DNA from: Theocolax elegans
Taxonomy: Eukaryota; Arthropoda; Insecta; Hymenoptera; Cerocephalidae
DNA length: 64,000 nt
Direction: 5' to 3'
Assembly (NCBI GenBank): GCA_026168455.1
Contig: CM047429.1
Location: 5,669,125 to 5,733,124 of the forward strand
Part shown: piece after piece, positions 22,717 to 33,900 of the stretch
How positions within the stretch are numbered: the stretch's first letter is position 1
How the letters are laid out: each line of letters opens with the position of its first letter
Program-made: the position numbers and the translations under genes
The notes under the pieces: generated by a model
Databases searched by the model: none
Told to the model about the DNA's origin: nothing
Seen by the model: the letters and a program-made list of their open reading frames with translations, nothing else

Positions 22717-23637
22717 TTAGTCACAAACTTATAGTACATTACGATACAAGTGCGGAAAATAGGTGAGTCCCACACGAGTCGGATTTGCCGCTCGAGCGAA
22801 GCGAATTTTTTAACAATTATAAGAAAAAAAATTATTTCACTCCGAACCGATGTTTGCGCCCAAGCAAAGCGAGGGTGAAAAGGTGGTACGGGGTTGAAAT
22901 CACTTTGTCTCTGATAATTTTGAGCACTATTGCAGGAAAAGCTTATTTTGCGCACGGATTTAAGAAAAATATTATTTTTCGCTGAACGGAAGATACAAAT
23001 TTCGCATAATAACTAAATATCTTGTTGTTTCTTATATATAATTGACACATTTTTGAGCATTTGCGAGAAGAACTGGAAAAATAGAAAATTTTATACACGC
23101 CACCTATTGGACGAATGGAGTAATTAGAATAGCGTTAAATTAAAAAGTCGTCTCAAAACTATTGAATACTAAAAAACAAATGAACGTATACGCGTATATA
23201 AAATATTTCTACAATACTTATTATACAAATTTTAATATATGTAGTACATACATTTCACTATATATGATGTAAGAACTTTTGTTATTTAGATATTAAAATT
23301 TGCTATTTACGTAAGATTGATTATAACATTACATATTAAATATTGTAAAACTTTATTTTATAAACTTTATAAAATAAAAAATATAGTATAAATATTTTAA
23401 TCATTTTTGTCTATATATATATATATAACTAATTTATATAAAAACTCAACCAAATAATTAAATATTGATCATACATACATAATTATAATTTATTTATATA
23501 TTAGGTAGTTTATGTTATTATGTATTATGGTATTTATAGTATTTATGGTATTTATGTTATTTATATTATTTTATTACTATTTATTATTATTTTTATTATT
23601 ATCTACTGGAACGCACATTACGAAATTAAAAAAAAAA
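22717..23637. other. AT-rich stretch without a gene
   Basis: Open frames at 22578-22985 on both strands lack recognisable domains and run into the neighbouring repeat. 23515-23600 is a TATTTATGGT-type simple repeat. Confidence 0.3.
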
Positions 23638-24112
23638 TTAATTTCTTCCTGTAGATGATGTCCAGTCCTTCATGTTACCTTCAGTTATAACTGATCGAGA
23701 TAAACAAATAAATAATCGAGTTAAATAATCGAGGTTTTTTATAAAAAAGTTAAGCATTATTCTAATTAATCCGTGTGGTTCCGCGATCACTTTCATTAAA
23801 AAAAACTCATTTTTTCGAAAATTCAAGAGAGATAAGAAGAGCTAAAAAATAAAAAGTCTGCCTGAACGGACGTACAAACGTACGCTCAGACTTTAACTTC
23901 TAAACTATTAAAAAATTAATTAAATACCTATAAAAAATTCAAACACTATGTCTAATTATTCCTTTGGGTGCCGCGATCATATTGAATTAAAAAAAATTAA
24001 TTTTTATAAACTATTTAAAAAAAAAATAACTTAATTTATACTTAAATCGTCATTTAGACAGTATAAAATTTTAATATAATGTGGATGGATGTGGATGGAT
24101 ATGGATGTGGAT
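23638..24112. repeat. Left direct repeat flanking satellite 1
   Basis: About 470 bp, closely matching 25303-25790. Shared landmarks are TTCAGTTATAACTGATCGAG, TCCGTGTGGTTCCGCGATCA, GTACGCTCAGACTT and TTTGGGTGCCGCGATCATA, ending in GTGGATGGATGTGGATG. Differences are scattered substitutions and small indels. Confidence 0.85.
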
Positions 24113-24259
24113 AATATCATTTATATCTACTTAATGAACTGAATTTTCCTGAATATCTGAGAATTGATCTACTACTTACATCCTACATTCTAGTAATGTT
24201 GTTAATTTCTCTTAGTTTATTAACAACATTATCATAAATTTATAATAATTATTATATAT

Positions 24260-25310
24260 CTTGGAAGGTCCCTCATGTTACCTCCAGGTTAACAGGGCAA
24301 CATCTAGTAAAGGCCTATTACGAAATAAAAAAAAAAATTTCTTCCTGTAGAAGATGTCTAGGTCCCTACTGTCACCTCCAGGTCATCGGAGCAATATCTA
24401 CTGAAAGACCTATTACGAAATCAAAAAAAAATTTTTCTACCTGTAGAAGATGTCCAGGTCGGTAATGTTACCACCAGGTTAACGGGGCAACATCTACTGA
24501 AAGGCCTATTACGAAATCAAAAAAAAAATTTCTTACTGTAGTAGATGTCTAGTTCCCTAGTGTCACCTCCAGGTCATCGGAGCAATATCTACTGAAAGAC
24601 CTATTACGAAATCAAAAAAAAAAAATTTCTTCCTGTAGAAGATGTCCAGGTTTCTACTGTTACCTCCAGGTCGACGGGGCAACATCTACTGGCAGGCATA
24701 TTACGAAATCAAAAAAAAATTGTTCTCCCTGTAGAAGATGTCCAGGTCGGTAATGTTACCTCCAGGTCATCGGAGCAATATCTACTGAAAGACCTATTAC
24801 GAAATCAAAAAAAAATTTTTCTACCTGTAGAAGATGTCCAGGTCGGTAATGTTACCACCAGGATAACGGGGCAACATCTACTGAAAGGCCTATTACGAAA
24901 TCAAAAAAAAAATTTTTCTTCCTGTAGAAGATGTCCAGGTCCCTACTGTTACCTCCAGGTCGACGGGGCATCATCTACTGGAAGGCCTTATTACGAAACC
25001 AAAGAAAAAATTTTCTTCCTGTAGAAGATGTGCAGGTCACTAATGTTACCTCCAGGTCATCTGGGCAACATCTACTGGAAGGCATTTTGCGAAATCAAAA
25101 AAAAATTTTTCTTCCTGTAGAAGATGTCCAGGTCGGTAATGTTACCTCCAGGTCATCGGGGTAACTCCTACTGAAACACTTATTACGATATCAAAAAAAA
25201 AAAATTTCTTCCTGTAGAAGATGTCCAGGTCCCTACTGTTACCTCCAGGTCGACGGGGCATCATCTACTGGAAGGCCTTATTACGAATCCAAAGAAAAAA
25301 TTTTCTTCCT
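24260..25310. repeat. Hairpin satellite 1, 96-97 bp unit, about 11 copies
   Basis: GAAGATGTCCAGG-type starts fall at about 24350, 24446, 24541, 24638, 24734, 24830, 24927, 25024, 25120 and 25217. Each unit carries an outer inverted pair (AGATGT and ACATCT, with GTAG and CTAC) around an inner palindrome GGTAATGTTACC, then a poly-A linker ATTACGAAATCAAAAAAAAA. Some units have decayed inner stems (CCCTACTGTTACC). Satellite 2 at 51560 has the same design. Confidence 0.9.
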
Positions 25311-25790
25311 GTTGGTGATGTCCAGTCCTTTATGTTACCTTCAGTTATAACTGATCGAGATAAACAAATAAATAATCGTTTTAAATAATCGAGGTTAAAC
25401 CATTAAAAAAGTAATTAAACACCTATAAAAAAGTTAAACACTATTACTAATTAATCCGTGTGGTTCCGCGATCACTTTCATTAAATAAAATTCATTTTTT
25501 AGAAAATCCAAGAGAGATAAGAAGAGCTAAAAAATAAAAAGTCTGCCTGTACGGACGTACGCTCAGACTTAAACTTCTAAACTATTAAAAAATTAATTAA
25601 ATACCTATAAAAAAGTCAAACACTATGTCTAATTATTCCTTTGGGTGCCGCGATCATATTGAATTAAAAAAAAAATTAATTTTTACAAACTATTTAAAAA
25701 AATATAACATAATTTATACTTAAATCGTCATTATGACAGTATAAAATTTTAATATAATGTGGATGGATGTGGATGTGGATACTTGTTGCT
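25303..25790. repeat. Right direct repeat flanking satellite 1
   Basis: Partner of 23638-24112, in the same orientation. The two copies bracket the 96-bp array, so array plus flanks may be one composite element or a tandem duplication into which the array expanded. Confidence 0.85.
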
Positions 25791-25794
25791 TATG

Positions 25795-26840
25795 TCGATT
25801 TGATTTCAGTATTTTCTATTGCAGAAACTCTATGAAGTTTAAGCAAAATATAAGTAGAAATAGGATGGGAGTAAGAATTAAAGATTTTTTTTTCAGATAA
25901 CATTTTTAAAAGTGTGATTGGAAACCATACTTGCGAATGTTGACACCTTCGTAGAAGGTGTTTTATATAAAGTGCTGTCTAGAGGCACAAATTATATGTG
26001 GAATATTTAATAATGAATAATAAAATTACTGAAAGTGAAACTCTAATAAATATATAAAAAATTTCTATTGACATCTACAAAATTCTTGCCGTTGCTATTT
26101 TGATTTCAATAGTTTCAATTGCAGAAACTTTTTATGGTTAAAATCGACAATTACTTCAAAATTAAATCTATAGATCGGAAAATCATTTTTTACGGTTTCG
26201 GAAAAATGAAAAGAAACTACTTGTCCAACCCACATTTTCTAACATGTTTTTAACAAATCGAAAAATTTTACTATTATATAGCTTCCTAAATAAGGAATGT
26301 TTGTTGTAATTTGAAAACGAATATTTTATAAATTAAAATGTTTCATGTATAACCCATACATTTGAATCTTTTATGAAAAAACGTGCTTTAGTCGTATTTT
26401 CATTATGCTCATTGCATTTCGTTTTTGTATGTCTATTTTTGAAAGAAATCTGTGCTAATCACAAAGAACCTAATACGTAAAAGTTTTGTAATTTTGAGAC
26501 GAACATTTCGTCCATAATTAGTGTTTACCTACACTTTTCGAAATAATCCACATAATACAATTTAAAAATTAATAATCTTTATTTTTTTAAATTATGTTAG
26601 TCAATGTGACTATCATTCGTATTACACAGCATTGGAATAAAAATAATCCTATACATATGTTATAGTTCATATAATTATTAAATATTATGCACTTGCCAAA
26701 GTATCGAACAGATATATTGGCCTTATAGAAAATAAAATAGAGAATACACTTATATGTAACATTATGTTTCTTTTTAATTATATGTGTTAGTCAGTGTCAC
26801 TATCAAACATTCAGGTCACACGTGTAATGGTGTCATCATT
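25795..26840. other. AT-rich stretch with single copies of the 115-bp unit
   Basis: Diverged pieces of the 12771-13118 unit occur at about 25797-25850 (TTTCTATTGCAGAAAC) and 26089-26140. Otherwise no gene is seen. Confidence 0.4.
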
Positions 26841-27480
26841 AAGGGGCACCTAAAAAGGAATAATAAATATTAGTAGGTGTTATTATAAATATATTATAAG
26901 GAAGGAAAACTTACCTGGTTTGGTCCAAGAACGGTGGTTGAAGTGCTGTCGAGGAGTTTATCGTCGGCTGCTCCAGGGTTCTCTGCTGCAGGAGGTGGGG
27001 TCCTTTGGGTGGTCGGCTACTCCGAGACCTCCGTTTCTGAAAAATAGAAAAATATATAAATATTGGGTGTTGAATGGGGAAAAAGGATAAGGAAAATCAG
27101 GAATTAATTATTGAGGAAATATAAATTAAAACAAGGTAACGGAGGGCTTTCGTATGAGGTTACATTAATACTTACCTATTTCAGGAGTTTTGCATCATTG
27201 TTTATTGCAAATATGCAATAAACAATGATGTAAACATTACCTTCGTGATCGTGTGGGAAGACCTTTGTAGAGCGTTGGTGGGGGTAAACCCTCGTTCGTC
27301 CTCGCGCACAACGTATACACGCAAGTATACGTACGCGCACACACATTACAAGCGAGCACAATACCCGCGGAACGGTTTATCGCCGTCCCCGCCGGTGGGA
27401 ATCGCGCGCACGCGGTGAACTGGTCGCGAAGCACGTTGTTTACGTGCCGGTTCGAATTCAGATGCGTCCATCTTGAATCG
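26780..27480 (-). other. Putative minus-strand spliced transcript with GC-rich first exon
   Basis: 27242-27480 is GC-rich and ends CACGAAG before GTAATG. Near 27176 a second donor, GAAATAG then GTAAGT, is possible. A clean internal exon lies at 27036-26915 (122 nt), preceded by TATTTTTCAG and followed by GTAAGT; it is open in one frame (rich in Arg, Pro, Gln and Ser). The next acceptor, CCTTTTTAG, is at about 26848, with a stop soon after. The product is unknown. The layout is similar to the 17809 transcript. Confidence 0.35.
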
Positions 27481-27702
27481 ATCGAGATTTAAGCGCGCGC
27501 ATAGTAACTAGGAGGTCCGTGCTTTTATCGACGTAGGGATTTATATATCGATACGTAGGGAGTTTCGGAACACGTGTAGTGGGGATCGATCGGGTATATA
27601 AATTATACGTGTATAATATATAGAAGTAAATAAGAGATTCAAATCTCGCGCTAATGAGATTTTGGTGATATTACTAAATATTTTATAGTAAGGAGGATGT
27701 GT

Positions 27703-27910
27703 CGTGTATGGAATTACTGTATAAAATACTATTATGACAGTAATTCCGTAATACACGTATATTTACTATAATAGTTGGGACAATGATAACTTATGCAAAT
27801 GAGTTGTCATTTTTGATATTAGTAAGGACTATACGGTAGCGGGGGGGGGCACCTGTGACATGTAATTACATGGAGATAAGTCAAATAATGACTTATCTCC
27901 CGCAGGTGGC
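27703..27910. repeat. Cluster of perfect short hairpins
   Basis: 27703-27757 is an 18-bp stem with a 3-nt bulge (CGTGTAT and GGAATTACTGT paired with ACAGTAATTCC and ATACACG). A 9-bp stem around 27787-27812 (GATAACT with AGTTGTC) follows. In 27848-27909, CACCTG/CAGGTG encloses the palindrome ATGTAATTACAT and a GGAGATAAGTCA/TGACTTATCTCC stem. No coding sequence. Confidence 0.7.
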
Positions 27911-28698
27911 ACGAGAGAGATAAGGAAATGGGACAACAAGTGAGAAAAGGATAGTGTGTTTAAATTTTCGGTTACGAAGGGTAGTTTCCGGAAAAGAAGT
28001 GAGTCTAGCATCAGTAGTCGAGTGGAAAAGTTGTGGTTTATTTGGTAGCATAGTCTAGTATCGATAGTGTGCGAGAGTAGATCTATGTACAGCGAGTATT
28101 ATTTTGAGCAGCCATTTTTGAATTAGATATTTGCGGAATTAATTGGGAATTAAGTGATTCCTGTATAGAATTATTAAGGAGAAGATAGTGTATTCCAATT
28201 TATTGTTTATCATTATTTTTTTTGGAATGTATTTAGTAGATTTTCGCGCGGATTGGTAAGCAATCAAATTAGTATTGTGGCGTCCGTTATATCTAGTAAA
28301 TTACTGTTGGTCAAACGTGGTTTTGGTTATTCGGGAGTGATTTTCGATCGTTGGGTTCGTCGGGTTTGTTTAATAACTACGTCGCGTTACGTTGGGTATT
28401 TCGCGCGTTATTATTGGATAATAATTTCCGAAAATCTCTCTTGTGGTAGTGGTGACAGTGGATTCCGTAAGGAATCCGCTTATTAATTTATTAACGCCAA
28501 TTAAAAATTACTGTAGGTTACAGTGGAAACCGGTCCACTGTAAATTCGACGGAATCTCCTCTGAGAGAGTCGGCTGTGCAGGGTTTTATTTTATTGCAAT
28601 TAATATTTTCGACGTTTCCACCGGGAAACGGTTAATAGTTTTAACCGAGAATTCGGTAACGTCGCACACGACACTAGAATAAGAATCATTATAGGTAT
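27911..28698. other. Left flank of Gypsy-B, hairpin-dense, no gene called
   Basis: 28440-28660 contains at least five small perfect stems: GGATTCC/GGAATCC, TTACAGTGG/CCACTGTAA, CGTTTCC/GGAAACG, GGTTAA/TTAACC and CCGA/TCGG. Frames of 77-79 codons at 28253 and 28443 use non-ATG starts and have no known domain. Confidence 0.4.
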
Positions 28699-29857
28699 TG
28701 TAACAGGGTGGTTTCTACTCAACAGGGGGGGTTTGATATCACCCGGTGCGTAACTCAACTGCACGGGTGAGACGTTCGTCGTTCCGATAGCTGCGTTATC
28801 TGGCAGCTGATCGGCTAATACGGTTACCTGTTGATGCGACGGGAGCCAACCTCAAGCTCCTTACGATGTAAATTGCCCTGTGTACAGCGTGTGTACCTTA
28901 CCTCCGTACACACTCTCCTCGTATTGTAGATATGACTTCTCACCGATACCCGCGCTCGACTAGTCAGATGTGTGTCGTGCTAAGTACAATGCACGACACC
29001 CGCGGGGCATGGCGGTATCCGCCTTTAGGACAGGGGTTGACTCGTCGTTCAAATAATACACACGCGTAATAGAATTAAAGAAAAACAGTCGTTTATTATA
29101 ACAGGAAAATTAAACAGTATGATAATAAGCCGAGGCAATGTTAACCTCGGCGCTAAATAAACAGAGACAAATAATACAAAGTGTACGTTAGTGTGTGCGT
29201 CGCCGCAATGATACGGGACCGGGACACGGCGTCTCGGTGCGCTCCGCGAATACAGTCGACCCGCCAGGTATCGTATACCTGGTTACGCTATTAGCGCCGT
29301 GGGGATATAAATATGCCGGAGTGAGAAGCACTCCGGCTTACCGTACGTGTATCGACGCGTCTGAGAGAGACGGGACGAGGTGGTCGTTCTCGCGTTGGAA
29401 CGACACCGTATGTCGGGATACCGCGCGTATCCCGACGCCGATCGTGATTCGCGTCGCGGATATATAAAATTATACAGAACGCGCCTGGCCAGGACTTACT
29501 TAACTCGGTCGTTGCCGCAAGCTGAGGTTGCCGTCTCGTTCCGGTTCCCTCCGTCTCTCTCTCTCTCCTCTTAGGCGTGATCGGGACTTCAGTAGCTCTG
29601 ACCTCTCCGGAGGTCCGGTCCTCGTACTCTCCCACTCACTCTCACCACTGTAGATCGTCACTCTCGACTCCCGGTTTTCGCGCTTGGTCACGTCACCTCT
29701 TGACTCGGATGGTTCTCCAGTCGCGGACCGAACGATACTGCCGGTGTGCCGAGCACACCGGTCTTTTCGCGCGTTCGCGCGTGCGCGCCACGCGGCTCGA
29801 ACGGTAAGTCTACGCGATCGGTACTATTTCGTACCATACGATCCGTTTACCGTTACA
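28699..29857 (-). repeat. 3' LTR of Gypsy-B
   Basis: 1159 bp with perfect inverted ends TGTAAC and GTTACA. The GC-rich promoter-like part is at the right; an AATAAA signal reads on the minus strand near 29093. It is near-identical to 37891-38983. Open frames inside it (for example 29195-29467, mirrored at 38387) are LTR by-products. Confidence 0.95.
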
Positions 29858-30110
29858 CCCCCCTTCCAGACGCAAGGTATATTCCTATGTACCATGCTCT
29901 GACTTCGCATAGACGCGTGGGATGTGGTTTCAGGTTTAGGTCAGGAAATTAAAACTCTACATTATCTTTTTCTAACCTTTTTATGTACAAAAAAATAAAA
30001 AAGATTATGGAACATATGTACATTTTATTTTACATTCCTGTACATGTGGGTAGCCAGGAGTTCTTCTCCTGGCGGTCTTCTCCGGGCTTCGGATGGCCAG
30101 GGATCTCCGG
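29858..30110 (-). other. Gypsy-B 3' untranslated region and polypurine tract
   Basis: On the minus strand the six G's ending at 29858, preceded by AA, form the plus-strand primer tract directly beside the LTR. The rest lies between the ORF3 stop (30111) and the LTR, with no ORF of note. Confidence 0.8.
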
Positions 30111-30920
30111 TTATGATTGCCGGTGCTTGTGGTGGTTTTGGTGGTTGAGGCACGTGCGAGGATTTCGTACCCCAGGCCAGTCACACACGAAGCAGCGGCG
30201 GGGTTTGCCCTGTCCCGGTGGAGCCGGAGTCCCTGGTGGCTTGCTGGGCTGCTGCCTGTGGCCCGTCTTGGTGGCTAGGGCCGCCTCCGCGGCTTGCCGT
30301 GTGGCTTCGTGCGCCTTTATCTGGGCCTCGCTCCGTTTCCGCTGGGCCTCTTTCTCTGCCTTGGAGAGGCGGAGCAGTTCCAGGCAGGCTTCTTCGGCGT
30401 TCCTTGCCGCCTGTCGGGCTGCCGCGCGATTGTGGCGGAAGTCGTCAAGGAGTGCCAACTCCTCCAGGCGGTCGGCTACTCCCTGGTTCCATCCTTGTGA
30501 GAAGGCGTGGAATCCCGGGAGGGCGTCGTGGATTTCCTTCCAATTTTGGAAGACCTTCCTTTCTACTGCGTCCGACCCGTTGGAGATGCGGGACGCGTAG
30601 TCGAGTTGGGCCTCCAAAAATTTCCACACCTCCCGGGGCTCTCTCCCCAAGATGGCTCTAACTCCTTCTCTATCCTGGCGTGTTGCCAGGGAGTCAGCGA
30701 CGGCCAGCTCCCTGGTGGGCACCGGGGGTTCATCACCCTCCTCCCCTTCTTCGGAGTCGGTGGAGGCGTCCTCCGACGGTGGTCCTGGTGGGGGTATTGG
30801 AGGCGAGGGCCTCGCGGCGAAGTAGTCCTCCATCCCCACCGTCCTGCCGCTGATGGCACGAGGAGGTCCTCCAGACGTCGACGGAGAACTCGTCGAGTCG
30901 GGCTCAGGTTTGGTTTCCAT
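30111..30920 (-). CDS. Gypsy-B ORF3: Pro/acidic/coiled-coil protein with Cys/His tail
   Basis: Intact 269-codon frame from a true ATG at 30920, 23 nt downstream of the pol stop, in the position where errantiviruses carry env. It is not env-like: there is no signal peptide, membrane segment or furin site. Layout: Pro/Ser-rich 1-48, acidic 49-65, charged helical part 70-225 with Ala/Glu/Arg-rich likely coiled coil from about 150, a Pro/Gly linker, then a basic Cys/His tail with C243, C246, C257, H260, H263, H264 and H266. The tail may bind zinc and nucleic acid. The region is clearly GC-richer than pol, suggesting a separate origin. Function unknown; an accessory or second Gag-like protein is one guess. 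Confidence 0.75.
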   Translation of the reverse strand: METKPEPDSTSSPSTSGGPPRAISGRTVGMEDYFAARPSPPIPPPGPPSEDASTDSEEGEEGDEPPVPTRELAVADSLATRQDREGVRAILGREPREVWKFLEAQLDYASRISNGSDAVERKVFQNWKEIHDALPGFHAFSQGWNQGVADRLEELALLDDFRHNRAAARQAARNAEEACLELLRLSKAEKEAQRKRSEAQIKAHEATRQAAEAALATKTGHRQQPSKPPGTPAPPGQGKPRRCFVCDWPGVRNPRTCLNHQNHHKHRQS

Positions 30921-30943
30921 CTATTAATCAGAGGAAAAGCAGT

Positions 30944-33900
30944 TTAATTATCGCTATCCTTCTCTCGCTTCGATTGCACGCGCGTTTTTCTAACGATTAC
31001 CGATGGTCCGCTTCCCCCGACTACGTGTTCTGCGTCGTTCGTTACTACACTGCGATACACTATCTTTCTACCGTGGGGTCTCGTGACGGCTTTCGCGGAT
31101 TTTCGCGGACGGCCGCGTTTTCGTACATCCGGCGTTTTGACTCTCGCAGGAGCCTGTTCTCGCACGCTGGTGTCACCCGCTATGACTCGCGCAGGAGTCC
31201 GCACGCGCGTCGCCCCTTCTCCCACGATGTCCCTCGGCGGATGTTCTTCTTCCTCATCTGCGTCGAGATCCGGTGAAATGCAGTGTTTAAGGTGTTCGGC
31301 GTGTGCCAGGTCGGTCACCTTACCGTCTTTATCCAACAACGTGTAAGTATTGGATCCTGGTTGGCCTATTATGATATACGGACCGGTCGCCTTCGGAGCC
31401 AGCTTAGCCGAAATACCCTGAGCTGCTGAGGACAGGACTCTGTTCTTCTTCCACACCATATCTCCTACGGTGAAAGGTGTGTCCCTCCTTTTAGCGTTAT
31501 AATAGCTTGCTTGCCGCTCATGTTGTTGGTCTGAGCGTGCAGCTGCAGACTTATGTGCTTCCCTGAGCTTTCGAAGTCGCTCTTGCCACAATTTTATCTT
31601 ATGGTGCTGCTCCTCTTCTATGCCACCCTGTTCTTGGTTCCTCTTGATGGTACCGGGGGGCATAGGCTCTCGTCCGTAATTCTGCATTGCCGGAGTTGTA
31701 CCCGTAGACTCGTGTACGGTGTTGTTCAGCGAGAATACAAGCTCCGGCAACTTCTCGTCCCAGGTATTGTGGTTTTCTTCGATGAAAGCCACAATCCTGG
31801 TTTGCAGCGTTCGGTTGACGCGTTCAACCGGATTCGCTTGGGGGAAGTATGGCGGAGTGGTGGTATGATGTATCCCCACCTCTTGTAGATATTCATCGAC
31901 GGCCTTATTTTTAAATTCAGTACCGTTATCCGAAAGGAATACCTCGGGAGTACCAAATCTTAAAACTATTCTATCTTTGAACTCCTTGAGAATGGTTTTC
32001 GCGTTGGCTTTGCGAATTGGTATACACTCCGCCCACCGGGTGAATAAATCCAAGAATACGAGGATGTATTCGTATCCGCTCTTCCTCCTTACAAAGGGTC
32101 CGGTGATATCCCCTGCCACGACTTGCCAGGGACGCTCGACCGTGCGTTTTCCCATCAGTCCTGCAGGTGGTCGCTGATCCACCTTGCACTGTTGACAGAC
32201 GAGACAGCGGCGCACGTAGTCCTTCACGTCGGCGTAATAACCTGGCCAGTAGTAATACTTAGCCAGACTGGCAAACGTCTTCTCACGTCCAGCATGGCCA
32301 GACGTAGGAGAGTCGTGGCTTTCCTCGAGGACCGCTTTTCGGTGTTCCTTTGGAATCACTAACTTCCACGCGTACTCGTCTCCGAGTGTTTCGTCGATCA
32401 ACTCGTTCGGCTTGTGGAAGTATAGTCGTCCTCCGACACACTTCCAACGAGGAAAATCCCTTGGACTGGATTTTACTCGTTTCAGCCAATTCTGAAACCA
32501 CTCGTCTTGGGATTCCTCTACCCAAGATATTGCGTCGATGGCGAGGGCCTCCTCCTCGCTCATCCGCGATAGCGCGTCGGGTACGTAGTTCAGGGCGCCT
32601 TTTCGATGCTCCACATCAAAGCTGTGTCCCTGTAACTCAAGTGCTCATCGCGCTAATCTACCCGTTGAACTGTGTAAACTACGCAGCCAACGTAAGCTAC
32701 TATGGTCGGTTATAACGCGGAAATGATAGCCTTCTATGTAAGGTCTATATTTACCAATCGCTCATATAACCGCCAGGCACTCTCGTTCCGTAACGCTATA
32801 ATTGCGTTCGGCCTGGTTTAACGTCCTACTGGCGAATTCCAGTACTCTCTCTTCCCCATTAATCACCTGGAGAAGTACTGCGCCAATGCCAGTGTCGCTT
32901 GCATCCGTCTGTATAACGAACTGCACGTCGAACTCCGGCCTCGCTAGGACGGGAGCAGTTGCGATCAGCGCCTTAATCTGATCGAATGCCTGTTGCTGCT
33001 CCTCGAGCCATTCAAACTTACGGTCCTTCTTGGTAAGCCTTGTCAGTGGCTCGGCCAAGGTAGCAAAGTCTCGTAAGAATTTCCGGTACCATGAACCCAT
33101 ACCAAGGAATCTTCTAAGTTGTTTTAGATTCTTTGGCGCCGGATAATTAATGATCGGCTCGATTTTCTCGGGGTCTGGTCGGATTCCATCTCGATTCACC
33201 AGCACTCCGAGATATTTCACCTCAGTACGTCCAAATACACTTTTATCCCGATTCACTGTGAGACTAGCCTCGTTAATTCTCTTCAGAACATACTTTAGCC
33301 ACTTCTCGTGTTCCTCGAAGGTCTCTGTGGCGATGATTATATCATCGAGGTACGAAAATGCATAGGGCTCGAGCTCAGGCCCTATGATTTTGTCCACTAA
33401 CCTTTGGAACGTGGCTCCCGCCTGGGATAGGCCATAAGGCATCCTTTTAAATTGGAATAAGCCTAGCCCAGGTACTGTGAACGCGGTTATAGCCGCTGAC
33501 TCCGGTCTTAGCGGTATCTGGAGGTACGCGCTACTCAAGTCTAGCGTGCTGATGTACCTCGCGTTCTTGAGCTTCCGTAGTATGCCGTCCATGTTAGGCA
33601 GCGGGTAAGCATCGGTTTTCGACACTGCATTGACTTTCCGATAATCAATACAGAACCGATACTTCCCGTTAGGTTTACGGACCATTAATACGGGGCTTGA
33701 CCATCCACTGGTTGATGGCTCGATCACCCCTGCGTCGAGCATCTCTTTAACCTGGGCGTGCATCTCCTCCTCTATTCGCTTAGAGACGGGATAATATTTC
33801 TGCTTGATCGGCCGCGTCGCACCCACGTCGATCGCGTGCTCAATCAAGGAGGTACACCCCAACGGCCTCCCCGTTGTACCCAGGTATCGGTCAGCCAGTG

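Noticed and set aside
24931..25164. Repeat-protein ORFs in satellite 1 (and at 51567-52211, 55236-55487)
   Set aside because: The peptides LPVEDVQV and LPEDDVQV look conserved, but the conservation follows the hairpin bases. Frames shift with poly-A/T length and there are no starts or flanking gene signals.
24260..25310. CRISPR-like array
   Set aside because: The 96-bp units are repeated throughout with no unique spacers, and the setting is eukaryotic.
29195..29952. Several 60-114 codon ORFs in the Gypsy-B LTR
   Set aside because: Mirrored in the other LTR, on both strands, without domains; they are LTR by-products.
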